From assembly GCF_000276665.1 (NCBI RefSeq), contig NW_004955433.1:17613591-17677590 (forward strand): a stretch of 64,000 nucleotides of DNA. Reading direction: 5' to 3'. The notes beneath the pieces are model-generated. The model saw only the letters and a list, made by a program, of their open reading frames with translations, ran no database searches and was not told the DNA's origin. The stretch's first letter is position 1. Each line of letters begins with the position of its first letter. Shown here in pieces: positions 42,790-54,348 of this stretch. A program made the position numbers and the translations under genes. The DNA comes from Chinchilla lanigera (taxonomy: Eukaryota > Chordata > Mammalia > Rodentia > Chinchillidae).

Positions 42790-43055
42790 CAAAGAACAAA
42801 AAAGAATTAAGATGCAAGTGTGCCAACTCCCCACAATGAAAGAAATAGGTATATTTTGTGCAATTTTGATGTTCATGATGCTTCCAAAGAAGTTCAAGAT
42901 AGTTGAGAACTGATTTTAAACTCTGTATAAAGTAACTGCTTAAGAATCATAGGTATAGATATACTGACAGCAAATGGGAAATTGAGAGAAAAAGAAAGTT
43001 ACCAGCATAGGTTTTTCAAGCCCAGAATCTGAGAAGAACAGTAGGTTCCAGGTGA

Positions 43056-43082
43056 ACACACACACACACACACACACACACA
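43056..43082. repeat. (CA)n microsatellite
   Basis: About 13 uninterrupted CA units. Confidence 0.95.
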
Positions 43083-43339
43083 GTTAAGCTATCCTGGAAA
43101 TAAAATAAAGAAATTTGGTAATGCTTTTCTTGCAACACTGGTTATATTTTGATGAGCTTCCAGGTGAAATGTGAACTGATAAGCCAATGAAGGAACAATA
43201 ATTTTACAAACATTGGTTTCTGCAGTCAGTTTTGTTAAAGTCTTTAATGGTCTGGTGTCAAGAAAATCTTAGCGTGATGGGCCAAACAGAAAATGCAAAG
43301 AGAATAATTTGAAACTAAAATGGTTATTTTATTTTTTCT

Positions 43340-43505
43340 AATGTAGTAGTTAATTGAGGTAAAGTTCATAAACAAGAAATTTCATTTTGGATTTCATGAA
43401 GCTGTATAAATTTTGACAACTGTTAACAGTCATGCAGCTACTGCTACCCACCATCATCAGCATAGAATTGCCCAGTCAAACCCCCAATGATGTCATGCTC
43501 TTTTG
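43340..43505 (-). repeat. Old L1 3'-end-type fragment
   Basis: 'taattgaggtaaagttcata', 'aagctgtataaattttgaca', 'gtcatgcagctactgctacc' resemble the same old L1 3' text as at 42640 ('...gagatataattcac...caaccatcacc'). Diverged. Confidence 0.35.
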
Positions 43506-43548
43506 CAGTCAGGGTAGTATAACCTGTATCAAAACTATGAGTACCTGA

Positions 43549-43650
43549 GCTGGGGATGTAGCTCGGTGGCATAGCGCCTGCCGGCAAGTGCAAGGTTGTG
43601 AGTTCAATTCCCAGTACCAAAAAAAAAAAAAAAAAGTAAAAAAAAAAAAC
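43549..43650 (+). mobile_element. ID-type tRNA-derived SINE
   Basis: 'gctggggatgtagctcggtg' (box A), 'aaggttgtgagttcaattcc' (box B), 'cagtacc', then A17 and a second A-rich run. One base is missing in 'gcctgccggcaag' compared with the other copies. Confidence 0.88.
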
Positions 43651-43654
43651 TGTT

Positions 43655-46600
43655 CGTCCTCAGCTTTAATGTGGAATCTCTCATAATAACCTGAAAATAT
43701 ATTATAGCAATCTCTTTAGAAATTAACATTATTAATTGTTGATTTCTATTTTAAACACTATATAATCTAATTTCATTTACACAAATAAGTGAAATTACCC
43801 TGCACCTAATATATAATGGGAATTTAAGGTGAACCAATGTTCCAGAAGGAATGTAAACATTATGGACTACACAGATCTGCTAAAATAAGTAGTTTTGGAG
43901 CAGATACTTGAGAAGCAATGAAAGAAAATAAATAAAATTAAAAATATAAGATAGCAATTTGATAATAAGTGGCTAGACACAGTCATCATATATAAAGCTT
44001 TAAAAGCTCATAACCATACTGGTAGAAATGAGGGCAAAAATTATGGGGAAGAAGAATTTTTTGAAATAAATCTTTACAACCTTTTCTTTATGTAGTTTAA
44101 TTAGTCCACTCAATCTTTCTCTGGCTGTTTATTAGTGATATATGCATGTAAAAGTAGAAAGTATCAGATCATAATAAAGCTGAAGGAAATTATATATATA
44201 TACATATATATATATGCTTCTTGATTATTTCTTGAACTCTAGAAGAACATAAGACATTATTTAAGACTATTTTTTATAAAAAATATCATGAAGTTGAGTT
44301 ATGGTGGATGATTAAAATTGTTTCAAATATTCAAATGTAATGAGGCAGGTTCTCAGCATTTAGCATACTTAAAATAACCTCTATTTTCCTTCAAATATTT
44401 CACCTCCACCAAAGAAGACTAGAAAGAAGAAGGCACAGATGATATTTAACTGTTTTACCACTGAAAAATGGATAAAAGTGCAAGGATATTCAGTGTGCAA
44501 TTCACTTAAAAATAATAGTAAAATAATGAAAAACATGCCTGATTAAATGATCTGCTCTGGGAAAACACAGTGACAAGTTCTTCCCCCGGTACTGATTTCA
44601 GACGGGTGCCAAGTACATGATTTCTGCTCAGTGAAGATTTTAATGCATGCATAATGCTTTTCTGTCCAAAAAAATCTGACAGTGGAATGAGAACTATTGT
44701 AATAATATTCAAACATGAAAGTGAAAATGAATGTCAGGAATAATGATGGAAGAGGGCTTCACAGCCTGCGAGTCCAATTTTAGTGAGAAGAAAACTGCAT
44801 TTCTAATACGTTCATTATATTATTTATTTCAGAGCATCTCAGGGAGGACTTCCATGTGAAATGAAAGATAGGGATACAAGGATATATTGATGTACCTCTT
44901 ACAAAATAATAGCTGAACAAACATACAAATAAACAATGTGTCCTTGTTTGATATAAATTGATTAAGAACATTGGAAATCCCTACAATTCTACTTTGACTC
45001 TGTATCAAATCCAGTTATCTTTCTTCCCTCATGTTTTTTATACACCTGAAAAACACCACTTACATCTCTCAAAAATTATTCCTCAAAGCTATCATCTAAA
45101 TCATGTTTTTAGGATACTGAGAATAAATAGAAGCATTTGAGGATAAAGACTTGAAAGTATGAAAATAATAAATGATAAGAATACTAAACATCATTGTAAT
45201 AAAGATCATATAGCTCTAGTGATCAAGAAAGAACAAAATAGAGCTATACATGTCAATGTCTTCAAAAACTCACATATTTTCAGTGATATTAATGGCAATG
45301 TAGTAATAATAATATTAAAAGTTTTTATTTCCTAGCAGCTTTATAAAAGAACAGTGAAATATATGAGACATGCAATGGTTGGAACAGATTTCTATCATTC
45401 TTGTGTTTCATTCTTGAAAAGTTTTACCATCACATCAATTATATTACTTATATTTTTATTTAGTGTATGTTCATTAAATTCCCTATTACTTGAAAGGTTA
45501 AAATTTTATTTAGTATGTCTTACTTCAAGAGTAAGCTAATAAATGTACATATTAATAAACAGGTAATAACATATTGACACTTATCCACATATACCCTAAA
45601 ATAATAACCCTAAATAACCTTTGCTGTTAAATGCATTAGTTTTTGGGAAGAAGATGTGATGGAAAGGTTAGTCTTCTTTTCATTTGGTGACTAAAAATTA
45701 TATAAATATTTATAGTCCTAAAGTTCTAGTAAAGAAGAAAATTCACATTAATTTAGAATTCCATCATGGAGTGTCTTTATTACTTTGCCTGGGTACAGCA
45801 AGTTGGAAGCCAGTGTTAAAAATATACAGAGTATTTGACTTCTTTAAATCTCTGGAAGGACTTAACATTCATCTGATATTCAAAAACTTGAAAGAGCAGT
45901 TTAAAAAGAATGGAAGTCTTCTTCCCAGAACATTTTATAAATCTATTAGATATACTGAAATAAAATATCACTCAATCAAGAGAACTAGGCAGTTTATCCA
46001 AGGACAATATTTGTGGTTACAAATGTAACAAAATATTTTTTCAAAAATTAATTTCATCAATGTATAATTGGCTGGATAATTGATTTGATGAATACAGACA
46101 TAGTTTCTTATTTCTCAAAAGTGGAATTGGCCACTGCTCATTTTAAGCCACCTGACTTTTTATGGGATGGCACATGTCATGTTCTTCCTAAGCAAATTGA
46201 GCTGATTATAGTTGTTTCCTAGAGGCAGAGATCTGGGTGACAGTCTTTCACTCAGCATCAATTTAGAACTTATGATAAAAAAAAAAAACCTTCACCACAG
46301 TGCCAACATGGCCAGTGCTTTAGTTGTGTTGTCACTGTCAGGTTATTATAGTTTAAGGCCAAGGAGATACAGTCTTAAAATCTGATTTATACTGCAATTC
46401 AAATTAGAAATAGCCTTTCCATGTCTAAAAAACTGTATGAGAAACACTCTCTACATTTGTACTTAAGATAGAGGAAGCAATTTGATTTTCATTGTATTAC
46501 TAACAACCTTCTTTAAAACCATAGATTTGTATATTGTATAGCCTGACTCAATTGTATCATTATCATGAAAGAACCATTTCTATCTCATATATCATCTTCA

Positions 46601-46980
46601 CCTTGGCATCCACAAAATTGTCCCCTAGTGAAAATGATTACCCTCATTTCTTGTTGTATGGATTTCTACCCACATTTTTCATGGTACAGGAATCAGGACA
46701 ATGTCATCTGACTTTATAGTGGTCATGGTATAACTACATCTAAAGGTGAGATCATTTCCTGGTTGAAGAACTCACGAATAATTTATATTTTCAGCAATAA
46801 AGGACTCTGTCTATTTATGTGTAAAAATCTTGTTCAGTGGACTGAAAACACAATTAAGAAGGGAGATGAGAAAGAGGGACAAGAGGAGATGGAGGAGAAA
46901 ACATTCTAAAAAGTAGAAACTCTTATCATTCAATTCTTTTTTTATATGTGGAATCCTTCTGGCCAGAAGAAAAAATTGAA
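43655..46980. other. Unannotated AT-rich sequence
   Basis: Includes an (AT)n-rich patch at 44190-44215. The 114-codon frame at 45684-46028 is the longest opening outside retroelements. It has no signal peptide, recognised domain, splice context or paralogue in the window, and I treat it as chance. No RNA gene recognised. Confidence 0.45.
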
Positions 46981-46984
46981 CAGA

Positions 46985-47200
46985 AAAATCCAGTGCTGTA
47001 ATGGAAAAACCATTAGTTTTGGAATCAAATACAATTAGATTTGAATTAGACTTTTGAATTCAGTTCAGGTGGTTAATTTGTCCACTCTAAGCCTTCTAAT
47101 TTGAAAAGAATTAAAATAATACTTTTCACATTATTATTGATGAATGGTCAAGAAAGTATTTGACATCTAGTTGGTGCTGGAAGACAGTCCTTATCAATAG
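46985..47200 (+). repeat. MIR SINE
   Basis: 'gtgctgtaatggaaaaacca', 'agttttggaatcaaatacaa', 'ttagatttgaattagact', 'aatttgtccactctaagcct', 'attattgatgaatggtcaag' keep the full MIR order from tRNA-like head to tail. Confidence 0.65.
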
Positions 47201-47204
47201 TCTC

Positions 47205-48960
47205 ATTATTTGTCATGGCATGTAGAGATGATATATGCTTTTCTTAGGAACCAGTAGGACATTCGTCTATGTTGAAATTCAAAGGAATGATGCTCCAAAG
47301 AAAGAAAAGAAAGGAAGTTAATCTTGAGGATCATCTTACTCTCTAATAAGCAACCATCTATTAAACCTTCAGGATCAGCCAAAAGCTCTCAAGCAGATGT
47401 CGATTCTTCAACTGATGAAACCTAAATCTTTCATCTCTGTGGAAGCTTGTCTTCTACCAATTCAAGATTCCTTTACAGCAATATTAAGAAAAGGACTACA
47501 CACACACAGGTACTTTTTGCTTTTGGACAAGTACTTATGATTTGAAAAGGTTAGTGAGTGTTGACATAGCTATTTAATCTTAGATGTGTTTAACTATCAT
47601 ACCACCTTTATCCACTAAATAGCAATGATTTCCTCCCACAGTGAGTATCATTTCATTTTAGAAAGCATATCTGTTAACCTTTCTACTTCCTTTTTTTCAT
47701 GAATACTGTTGACCCTGTCCTCACCTCTCAGAAACAAATGAAATCTTTGAACTAAAAATGAATTTTAACCTACTCAGTTTCAGAAGCTTCAAGTCTTTTG
47801 TTAGAAACCAATCAATTTCTTTAAAAGAAAAAAAAAAGCCTCAGGAAGATATGCAATGAATAGAACAGATAAATGCAAGCTATGTGTTTGAAGGAGGTAG
47901 AGTTTGGTATCATCCTCTCATCTTTCATGGGATGAAATAATCTGTTAATTTCATTGGTCTAATACAAATTTCCTCTTATTTTTGTAATATTTCCTGTTCA
48001 TAATACCTAGACTTGCTTATGTACCTCACTGAGGTTAGTGATCACGTTGCCTCCTCCCTCCCATCAGTGCAACATCCTATAGTCACTCTAGCCTTACACC
48101 AAGCCTATCCCATCACACCATCTCCTGCCTAGCAACACACACTCTACTTTCACCAACATTGGTTGTACACCTACTAGGGAAAAGATGGTCACAGTTTTTT
48201 TGGGATCTAAAGTTATAAATTATTGGGCTTAGGATAGCTTCACAAAGAGAGTGGCTTCCTGAAAATAGTTATCAGTGAAGAGAATTTCAGTGAACTCAAA
48301 TGCAGTCCAATCTAAGAACCTTCCCTCTCAGTGTTGCCGTATTGGTACTTGTTAATTAATGTCATCTTTATTTATTTATTTCTCCTGTAGTGATTTCTAA
48401 AGGAAACTCTCCTTAACCTCACTTCTTCATCTTCTACTTAAGACACTAATCTTTCTTTGTAAAAAGAAAAAGACACACTAGAACCAAGAATTAGTGCTAC
48501 GAATAAATTCTATGAACTATTTATATATGACTGTAGTTTATAAGTGCTGATAGGTGGTAAGTTTTTATTTACATTCTGATCTGGATCCTAAGTGTCAAAA
48601 GCATATCTTAGCTCATTTATTGTTCAGCATGTTCATTTGGTGTGTACTGTGTTACAGTTTTTGTGTTGGGTATGGAATATTCAATTGCATACACAAAGTC
48701 AAATAAATTTTCTCCTCAAGGAACTTATTTCATGTACATTGCAAACTTTTGCATATTTAGCTATTGAAACTATTCTCATATTTAAAAAGTGAAAAATTCT
48801 AGCCAGAAAATAATAGCCATAAAATTATAATACTATATGGTTCATTTTTGTAGAACCTTTAACCATTCACTATAATTTAGATACTGTATTCAATTTTGCA
48901 GATACAGTGAATTGCAAAATTTCCTGCTTTAATGCAAAAGTGGGCATTTTAAAATATATG
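47205..48960. other. Unannotated sequence
   Basis: No gene or confident repeat. 48040-48180 is richer in C (CACC/CCTCCC wording) than the flanks. Confidence 0.45.
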
Positions 48961-48962
48961 AT

Positions 48963-49118
48963 GAGCCAGGCATTATGGTGCACACATGTAATTTCAGCAC
49001 CCAGAAACTGAGGCAGGAGCATCGTCATGAGTTTGAGGCCAGCTTGGGTTACATAAGCAAGTTCAAGGCTGGCCTGAACTACATAATGAGACCCCACCTC
49101 AGGAAAAATAAAACCTGT
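48963..49118 (+). repeat. B1 SINE, sense
   Basis: 'agccaggcattatggtgcac', 'acatgtaatttcagcaccca', 'gaaactgaggcaggagcatc', 'gagtttgaggccagcttggg', 'gttcaaggctggcctgaact', 'gagaccccacctcagg'. The minus-strand 95-codon frame (48870-49157) is its shadow. Confidence 0.85.
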
Positions 49119-49830
49119 GAATAGTGTTAATACGAGATAGAAGAATGACCAACTCAATCGAGTCCCTTGAGGGTCTCATTATACTGTAAAAGATACAAAA
49201 ATACCTTGAAAGGGAAAAGCCAGGACCTTTCCATTGAAAACCACCACCAGCTTTGTTAAGGTGCTCAGAAAGACAAAAGGGAATAATGAAGAGTTAAAAG
49301 CAGTGAATTTATCTTCACATTTTCATCTCAGACTAGTTGCCATGTGCAACATGGTTTAACACAGAAATTATTTACATATTACTTTAATTGTATAGGTAAA
49401 GGAATGTGCTATGGAGTTATGATCTGTGGCTGAGAGATGTGATTTTAATGCATGTGCTTAAAAATCTCCATTCTTGCACTCTGTATAATAACATTTTAAA
49501 GATTATTCTTAGGATATGGATAGGATATAAACATATATCCTATGGATATGGATATAACACTTAAGATAGTGTTAAAAAACACTGTCACATTACCATTTCG
49601 TACTGAAAGAATTATTTTTCAAATCCAAATGTTTAAACAACTCTGCTCTACCATTACAATTGCTTGAGTACAGAATCATATGCTTAACATAATTTAAACC
49701 ATAAAAGTAAATGTTTCAGCAGATACATCTTTAAATGCCAGCAAATATAAACTATTAATACTGTATAAAATTAAATTGCAACTACTAAGGTACTATGAGG
49801 ATGATCTCAGCTTTATGCTCTCAACAAGCT
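49119..49830. other. Unannotated AT-rich sequence
   Basis: Contains a short local repetition 'ggatatggatagg...ggatatggatat' at 49513-49555. No gene recognised. Confidence 0.45.
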
Positions 49831-49834
49831 TGTT

Positions 49835-50165
49835 TTTTATTTTAAAGATAAAAAACTAACAAAATAATAATGAAGACAAAATCAAAACAACACAAAAACA
49901 AAAAAAAGATACATGACTCAAAATAAAATGATAGGAAATAACCATGGTTGCTACATTTTATACTGTTATCTACAACAAAGTTGCTCAGTCCACCAGATGT
50001 AAGAATGTAAGACTGGAAATGATGCAGAGCTTCACCATACAAGATGGTAGAAGTTCAACAATGGTTCTTATATTGTGTATTGTTGTTTTTAGATCAGTCA
50101 TTCTGATTATCATATTCAAGTGTGCAAAATTGGTCAAGAAAAAAGAAAAGTTTAAACTTTGACCG
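49835..50165 (-). repeat. L1 3'-end fragment(s), antisense
   Basis: 'ttttttattttaaagataaa', 'gatacatgactcaaaataaa', 'atgataggaaataaccatgg', 'gatgtaagaatgtaagactg'. Then a second partial round ('gatgcagagcttcaccatac', 'ttcaacaatggttcttatat', 'attgttgtttttagatcagt'). The second round suggests that the 3' UTR carries an internal repeat, or that two copies lie in tandem. Confidence 0.7.
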
Positions 50166-50224
50166 TTCCTTTTAATAAACCACAGACATCAGCAATACAC
50201 CCATCCCAGCTATCCTTATATATA

Positions 50225-50400
50225 CTTATAAATTTTGCTTTTCATTTTAAAGAGAAAAGAAAAAATCCAAAATAACAAAAACAAATATATAAACAAAATA
50301 GCATAGGGAACAATAAAAAAGATACAGAATTTCAAGACAAGGTGATAGGATATTAACAATGGTTGTTATATTACATATGTTATCTCAAAATGATTGTATA
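50225..50400 (-). repeat. L1 3'-end block of the half-L1
   Basis: 'ttttcattttaaagagaaaa', an A/C-rich block, 'gatacagaatttcaagacaa', 'ggtgataggatattaacaat', 'ggttgttatattacatatg'. The same text ends the other antisense L1 fragments of this window. Confidence 0.8.
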
Positions 50401-50404
50401 TATA

Positions 50405-50478
50405 ACCAGATATAGGCATATAAGATTAACCAGATATAGGCATATAAGATTAACCAATATAGGCATATAAGATTTATT
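50405..50478. repeat. 24-bp tandem repeat, nearly three copies
   Basis: Unit GATATAGGCATATAAGATTAACCA at 50409 and 50433; a third copy from 50457 lacks one base. It sits exactly between the 3'-end block and the truncated ORF2 of the half-L1. Confidence 0.9.
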
Positions 50479-50578
50479 GATTCTTGATCCACTCTGCCAG
50501 TCTGTTTCTTTTGATTGGTGAATTGAGGCCATTTGCATTAATGGTTATTACTGATATATATTGACATATCTTTGTCAT
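50476..50578 (-). pseudogene. L1 ORF2 N-terminal stub
   Basis: Starts at the ATG on 50578-50576, 40 bases after the ORF1 stop, as in other L1s. It contains 'INANGLNSPIKRNRLAEWIK', the conserved start of the L1 endonuclease, and stops two codons later. The catalytic endonuclease residues downstream, the reverse transcriptase and the Cys-rich domain are all absent. Confidence 0.8.
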
Positions 50579-50618
50579 GTTATTTTCCCACTGTTGGTTC
50601 TGTCCTTTCCCCCTCTGT

Positions 50619-51706
50619 TTAATTGCTTACCATTCTTGGCATTTCTTTTCCATTGTTGATCTTGTGATTATGGTCATTTTTATCTCTTTGTAGAATATCT
50701 TTCAGTAGTTTTTGTAGAATTGGTTTGGTGGTCATGAATTTCTTCAGTTGGTTTTTGTCATGGAAATATCTTATTTCTCCATCAATTTTGAAAGATACAG
50801 GGTATCTTTGCAGGGTACAGCAATCTTGTTTGGAAGGTGTTTTCTTTCTGAAATATTTACTCCAAGTTCTTCTTGACTTGATGGTTTGTGTAGAGAAGTC
50901 TACTGTGATTCTGATGAGCTTTCCTTCATAGGTGATCTGTTTCTTTTCTCTAACACCTTTTAATATTCTGTTCTTTTGCTGAATTTCTGGAATCTTGATT
51001 ACTATTTGTCTGGATAAAGATCTATTTTGGTTATGGCTAATTGGAGTTCTATATATCTCACTAGTGTGAATAGAAGGTTCTTGTCCCATGCTTGGGAAAT
51101 TTTCTGCTATTACTTCTGCAGATAGTCTGTTTACGTCATTCATCTTGCCTCTTGCTCTTTCTTTGACACCTATCAGCCTTATATTGTTTTTCGTTGCCTC
51201 ATCTTGCAGCTGTTGAATTGTTATTTGCTGTTCCTTTGTTATTTTTAAGAGATGTTCTCTTTCATGATCATTAGCTACAATGCTGTCTTCAAGGTCTGAA
51301 AGTCTATCTTCCATTTCATTCAAGTGGTTTTTCCAGCTTTCAATGGAATTTCTAATTTCCTGAATGTCCCTTTGAATCTGTTTCATGCATTCTAATTCTT
51401 TCCAATACCACTTATTCAAGGTTTCCATCATTTTTCTGTGCTCTTTTATTTTTTATCTATGTCTTCTTTTGATGTGCTGAAGATTTCTTTCATTATGGTT
51501 GTGATTTCTGTTTTTACTTGAGCAGTTACTTCTGATCTGATTTCCTCTATAGCCTGAGGCAGTTGGTTCTTTACTTCAGTTGCTATCATTTCAGAAATTT
51601 CAGGTGTGTGACTTCCATGTTCTTCCATGTTGATGTTTCCTGGACTTGTTCTGGGTGGGGTGTTTGGCTGAGATTGCATTTTGCTTCTTCTTTTTCTCAT
51701 TTTCAA
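50619..51706 (-). pseudogene. L1 ORF1 (RNA-binding chaperone), one frameshift
   Basis: Two open pieces in adjacent frames: codons 1-86 (51706-51446) and 270 codons (51431-50619). The N-terminal piece is Met/Lys/Arg-rich (MKMRKRRSKMQ), followed by an acidic helix. The second piece has the heptad-rich coiled coil ('HLNEMEDRLSDLEDSI'), the RRM-like core ('NNIRLIGVKERARGK') and the C-terminal domain ('GKLIRITVDFSTQTIKSRRT'). Total length of about 360 codons is normal for L1 ORF1. The break lies in an A-rich run at about 51432-51450. The protein would trimerise and bind L1 RNA in cytoplasmic particles. As it stands the reading frame is interrupted. Confidence 0.88.
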
Positions 51707-51709
51707 ATC

Positions 51710-51990
51710 TTTCTAGGTTTCTAGTGATTCAGGTTCATTCCTGAGATGGTGGTGGGAGGTGAAGATAGGTGCCCAAGGCTCCCAGACAGCTCACCAAAGC
51801 TTTCTGAGTCCAAGGCCCCTTCCTGCTGTGGTGGCAGGGAGAGGAGCCAAAGGATCCGGGCACCGAGACAGCTCACAAAGGCTTCTTGAGTCCAAGATAC
51901 CTTCCTAGGTAAGTGGCATGGGGCCAGAGCCAGGCTCCCAGACAGCTCACTGAGGCTTCCTGGTTCAAGAAATCTCCCTGTGATTCAACA
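51710..51990 (-). promoter_or_regulatory. L1 5' UTR with tandem promoter-type units
   Basis: GACAGCTCAC recurs at 51785, 51867 and 51941 (spacing 82 and 74). Each copy is followed by an AAGGCTTCTTGAGTCCAAG-like block. This is richer in G+C than its flanks. Tandem monomers in the 5' UTR are the internal promoter of rodent L1 elements. Orientation and position just upstream of ORF1 agree. Confidence 0.75.
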
Positions 51991-52044
51991 AGTTTTTATA
52001 TAAACAATTACTTAAAAATACTTATTGTAAACTGAAATTTAGAA

Positions 52045-52118
52045 ATATTAAGTGATTTTTATCAGTCACACAGCTACTGGAGTGGAAAGGCCAGGATTCA
52101 GTACTAGACTCTGAATTT
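52045..52118 (+). repeat. MIR-type core fragment
   Basis: 'ttaagtgatttttatcagtc', 'acacagctactggagtggaa', 'ggccaggattcagta' is the well-known ancient-repeat segment reading 'ttgcccaaggtcacacagct...gattcgaac'. Confidence 0.6.
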
Positions 52119-53935
52119 GTTTTATTTTTCCTTTAAAACTCACCTTCAGGTAGGAGGTCCTGGGTAACTTTGGAAAACTTCATTGCTTGCAGATGGAGTC
52201 TGCTTCACCTTAAATCTGGCAAGTAAGGTCTCTCTTTTGAGACCAGAGTTTTCTACACACATATGCTGTACCTGGTTCTCACTAGGAAGAAAAGCTAACA
52301 AGCTTGATCAAGCTATTCATATATATTGGAGGAGGAAGGATTGTAGATATACTACATATCATGCTTCTGGCATTTTTTAACCAAGATATCAGTTGTAACA
52401 CAGCAAATAACTCAGAGCCTTGGGACAAACACTAAATACAAGTTCCACTCACTGACTATGAATTACAGTAAACTGAAGAAAGAACATCCAGACTTCTAAA
52501 TAAAATGTTTCACCATAAAACTGCTCAGAATGAAGGTCTTTCAGGGGCTATCTGCACATTTAACCTAGAAATATTTACCCTCTAAATGCATGAAATCCTG
52601 TTAACTTCTTGGTGTTTATTCCACCAATTAATAAACCACTTAAACTTGATATTTGTCATTAATGCTGAAAATCCGCTTTGAACTTTATAATTGGGATATT
52701 GGAATTAAATTTAGAATTTAAAAGGAAAAAAGCAGATAAGCTTACTTGTTAAGAAGAAAAATGATGGGAGACCTACTCTGTTCTCGCCAGTCTTGGTTCC
52801 TCTATTTTTTCCATAGGTGTTTGATCCTTGAACTCTTAAATGGGAAGAGATATCAGGATGACTTATTTAATCTGTCTTTCTACACATAAAGAATAAATGT
52901 AGAAAAGTAGACCTTCCAGATGTGAAGCTCTAGCAAGGGACTGTCTGTGCTCCACACACCTGTCCAACAAATATTGGAGATGCAGTGAGCTAAAAACCTG
53001 GCCAATATGTTGTTCTCTACTATATTCCTGTGTCTGTCATCTCTCTGCAATTTTTACACTAACCTGGGAAAGTATGTCCCTTCATTTGGAGTTATATTAT
53101 ACAGGAATTATACTCAAAATGCAGATTGGGGGAAATTACATATTAATATTATTCTTAAAATTTTGTGATGAGCTTATCAATGCAATTGAAATTAAACCTT
53201 TGATTCATAGCACATTTTATGTTTTTGCCCAAGGGAAGACAATCTGATGTTCTTGAAGTTGCCTTCTTTTTTCTCTCCTTTCAAAGCTATGATTGAGAAC
53301 TAATTTATTTAGATCCACCTGTGATTAGTTGAATGATTCTGCTTCTTGTTCTAATTATCAGACACTTTAATTTATAGTACCTATACTATATTTAATGCTT
53401 TTTGAGGTGCTAAAGTAAAAACTATTGCTGTTGACATAGTCACATATTCTAGTAAAAAAGCACATAGATGTATTCTAGACCAATTTTTATAATTTTTTAT
53501 GACTATTACAGAGAGAAAAATTTTAGGTCGAGTTTGTGGTTTATTCTAATATACATTAGGAAAAGAGAAAAAGTTATTTCATAAAACAATGTAGTAGTCC
53601 TTGACTTTATAGCACCCACAGAAAATCTTTGTAAAATCTCTGAATTTGTGTATGATTGCACAAACCAAAACACAAAGACACACAGTCACACATATGAATA
53701 TGCATTCTGATTTCTGTGAATTTATCCTCTAGGTAACAGATGTCAAGAATCTGCAGTGGCTAATCCACTTGTAAGCCTTTCCTGTTCATTAAATCACTTA
53801 TACAGGTTTTTAAATTACAACTTAATCATGTTTTAATTTGAATTTCTATGATTTGTATTTTGAAGCTTATCCATAATTCACACCAATGCACATATAAGTG
53901 TACACAACAAGACAAAGATAGTTCTAGACACCTTA
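52119..53935. other. Unannotated sequence
   Basis: No gene or repeat recognised. The frame at 52183-52380 has no motif. Confidence 0.45.
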
Positions 53936-53939
53936 AATA

Positions 53940-54348
53940 GTTATAGTCTTTTTGTTTTACTTTCTAAATATTGACACACTATTTAGATTATATAGCACAA
54001 TAATTCAACGTGCATACAATGTGGAATGATCAGTCAGGTAGATAACTTTTTCATCTCTTGAAACATGTATCATTTGTATATGTTGAGAACATGTGGATTC
54101 TTCTAAGCATTTTAAAACATAGCACACATTGTTGTAGACTGAAGTTACCTTGTTGTGCTATAGAACACCAAGACTCACTCCTCTGTATATCTCTTATTCT
54201 GGTATTCATTATTTAACCTCCCTCCTTCTCCCCTCTTCTTTACCCTTCTCAATCTCTAGACATCACCATTCCACTCTCTTCTTTGACATCAAGTTTTTGG
54301 CTTCTACAAATGGGTGAGACCATCTAGTATTTATACTTCTCCCGCCAC
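53940..54348 (-). mobile_element. Old L1 3' UTR, antisense
   Basis: 'gtaccttgttgtgctatag'-type wording at 54145-54170 ('accttgttgtgctatagaac'), 'acatcaccattccactctct', 'gacatcaagtttttggcttc', 'tacaaatgggtgagaccatc' is the antisense L1 3' UTR in order. Confidence 0.7.

Larger units (their letters stand above)
50225..51990 (-). mobile_element. Half-L1: 5' UTR + ORF1 + first ~34 codons of ORF2 + 3' end, antisense
   Basis: On the minus strand: a GC-richer 5' UTR with tandem units (51710-51990), ORF1 (51706-50619) with one frameshift, a 40-base spacer, the ORF2 start (ATG at 50578-50576), then a sudden change to 24-bp tandem repeats and the L1 3'-end block (50225-50400). Nearly all of ORF2, about 3.7 kb in a full L1, is missing. 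The layout recalls ORF1-only 'HAL1' elements. It could equally be an internally deleted copy. It is the least decayed L1 in the window. Confidence 0.8.

Noticed and set aside
45684..46028. 114-codon plus-strand frame, longest outside retroelements
   Set aside because: No recognised domain, signal or splice context. Openings of about 100 codons are expected by chance in 64 kb of six-frame sequence.
48870..49157. 95-codon minus-strand frame
   Set aside because: Runs antisense through a B1 SINE. The FIFPEVGSHYVVQASLELAY part is typical SINE-derived translation.
50405..50478. Short direct repeats considered as a CRISPR-like array
   Set aside because: Contiguous tandem units without spacers, in eukaryotic repeat DNA.
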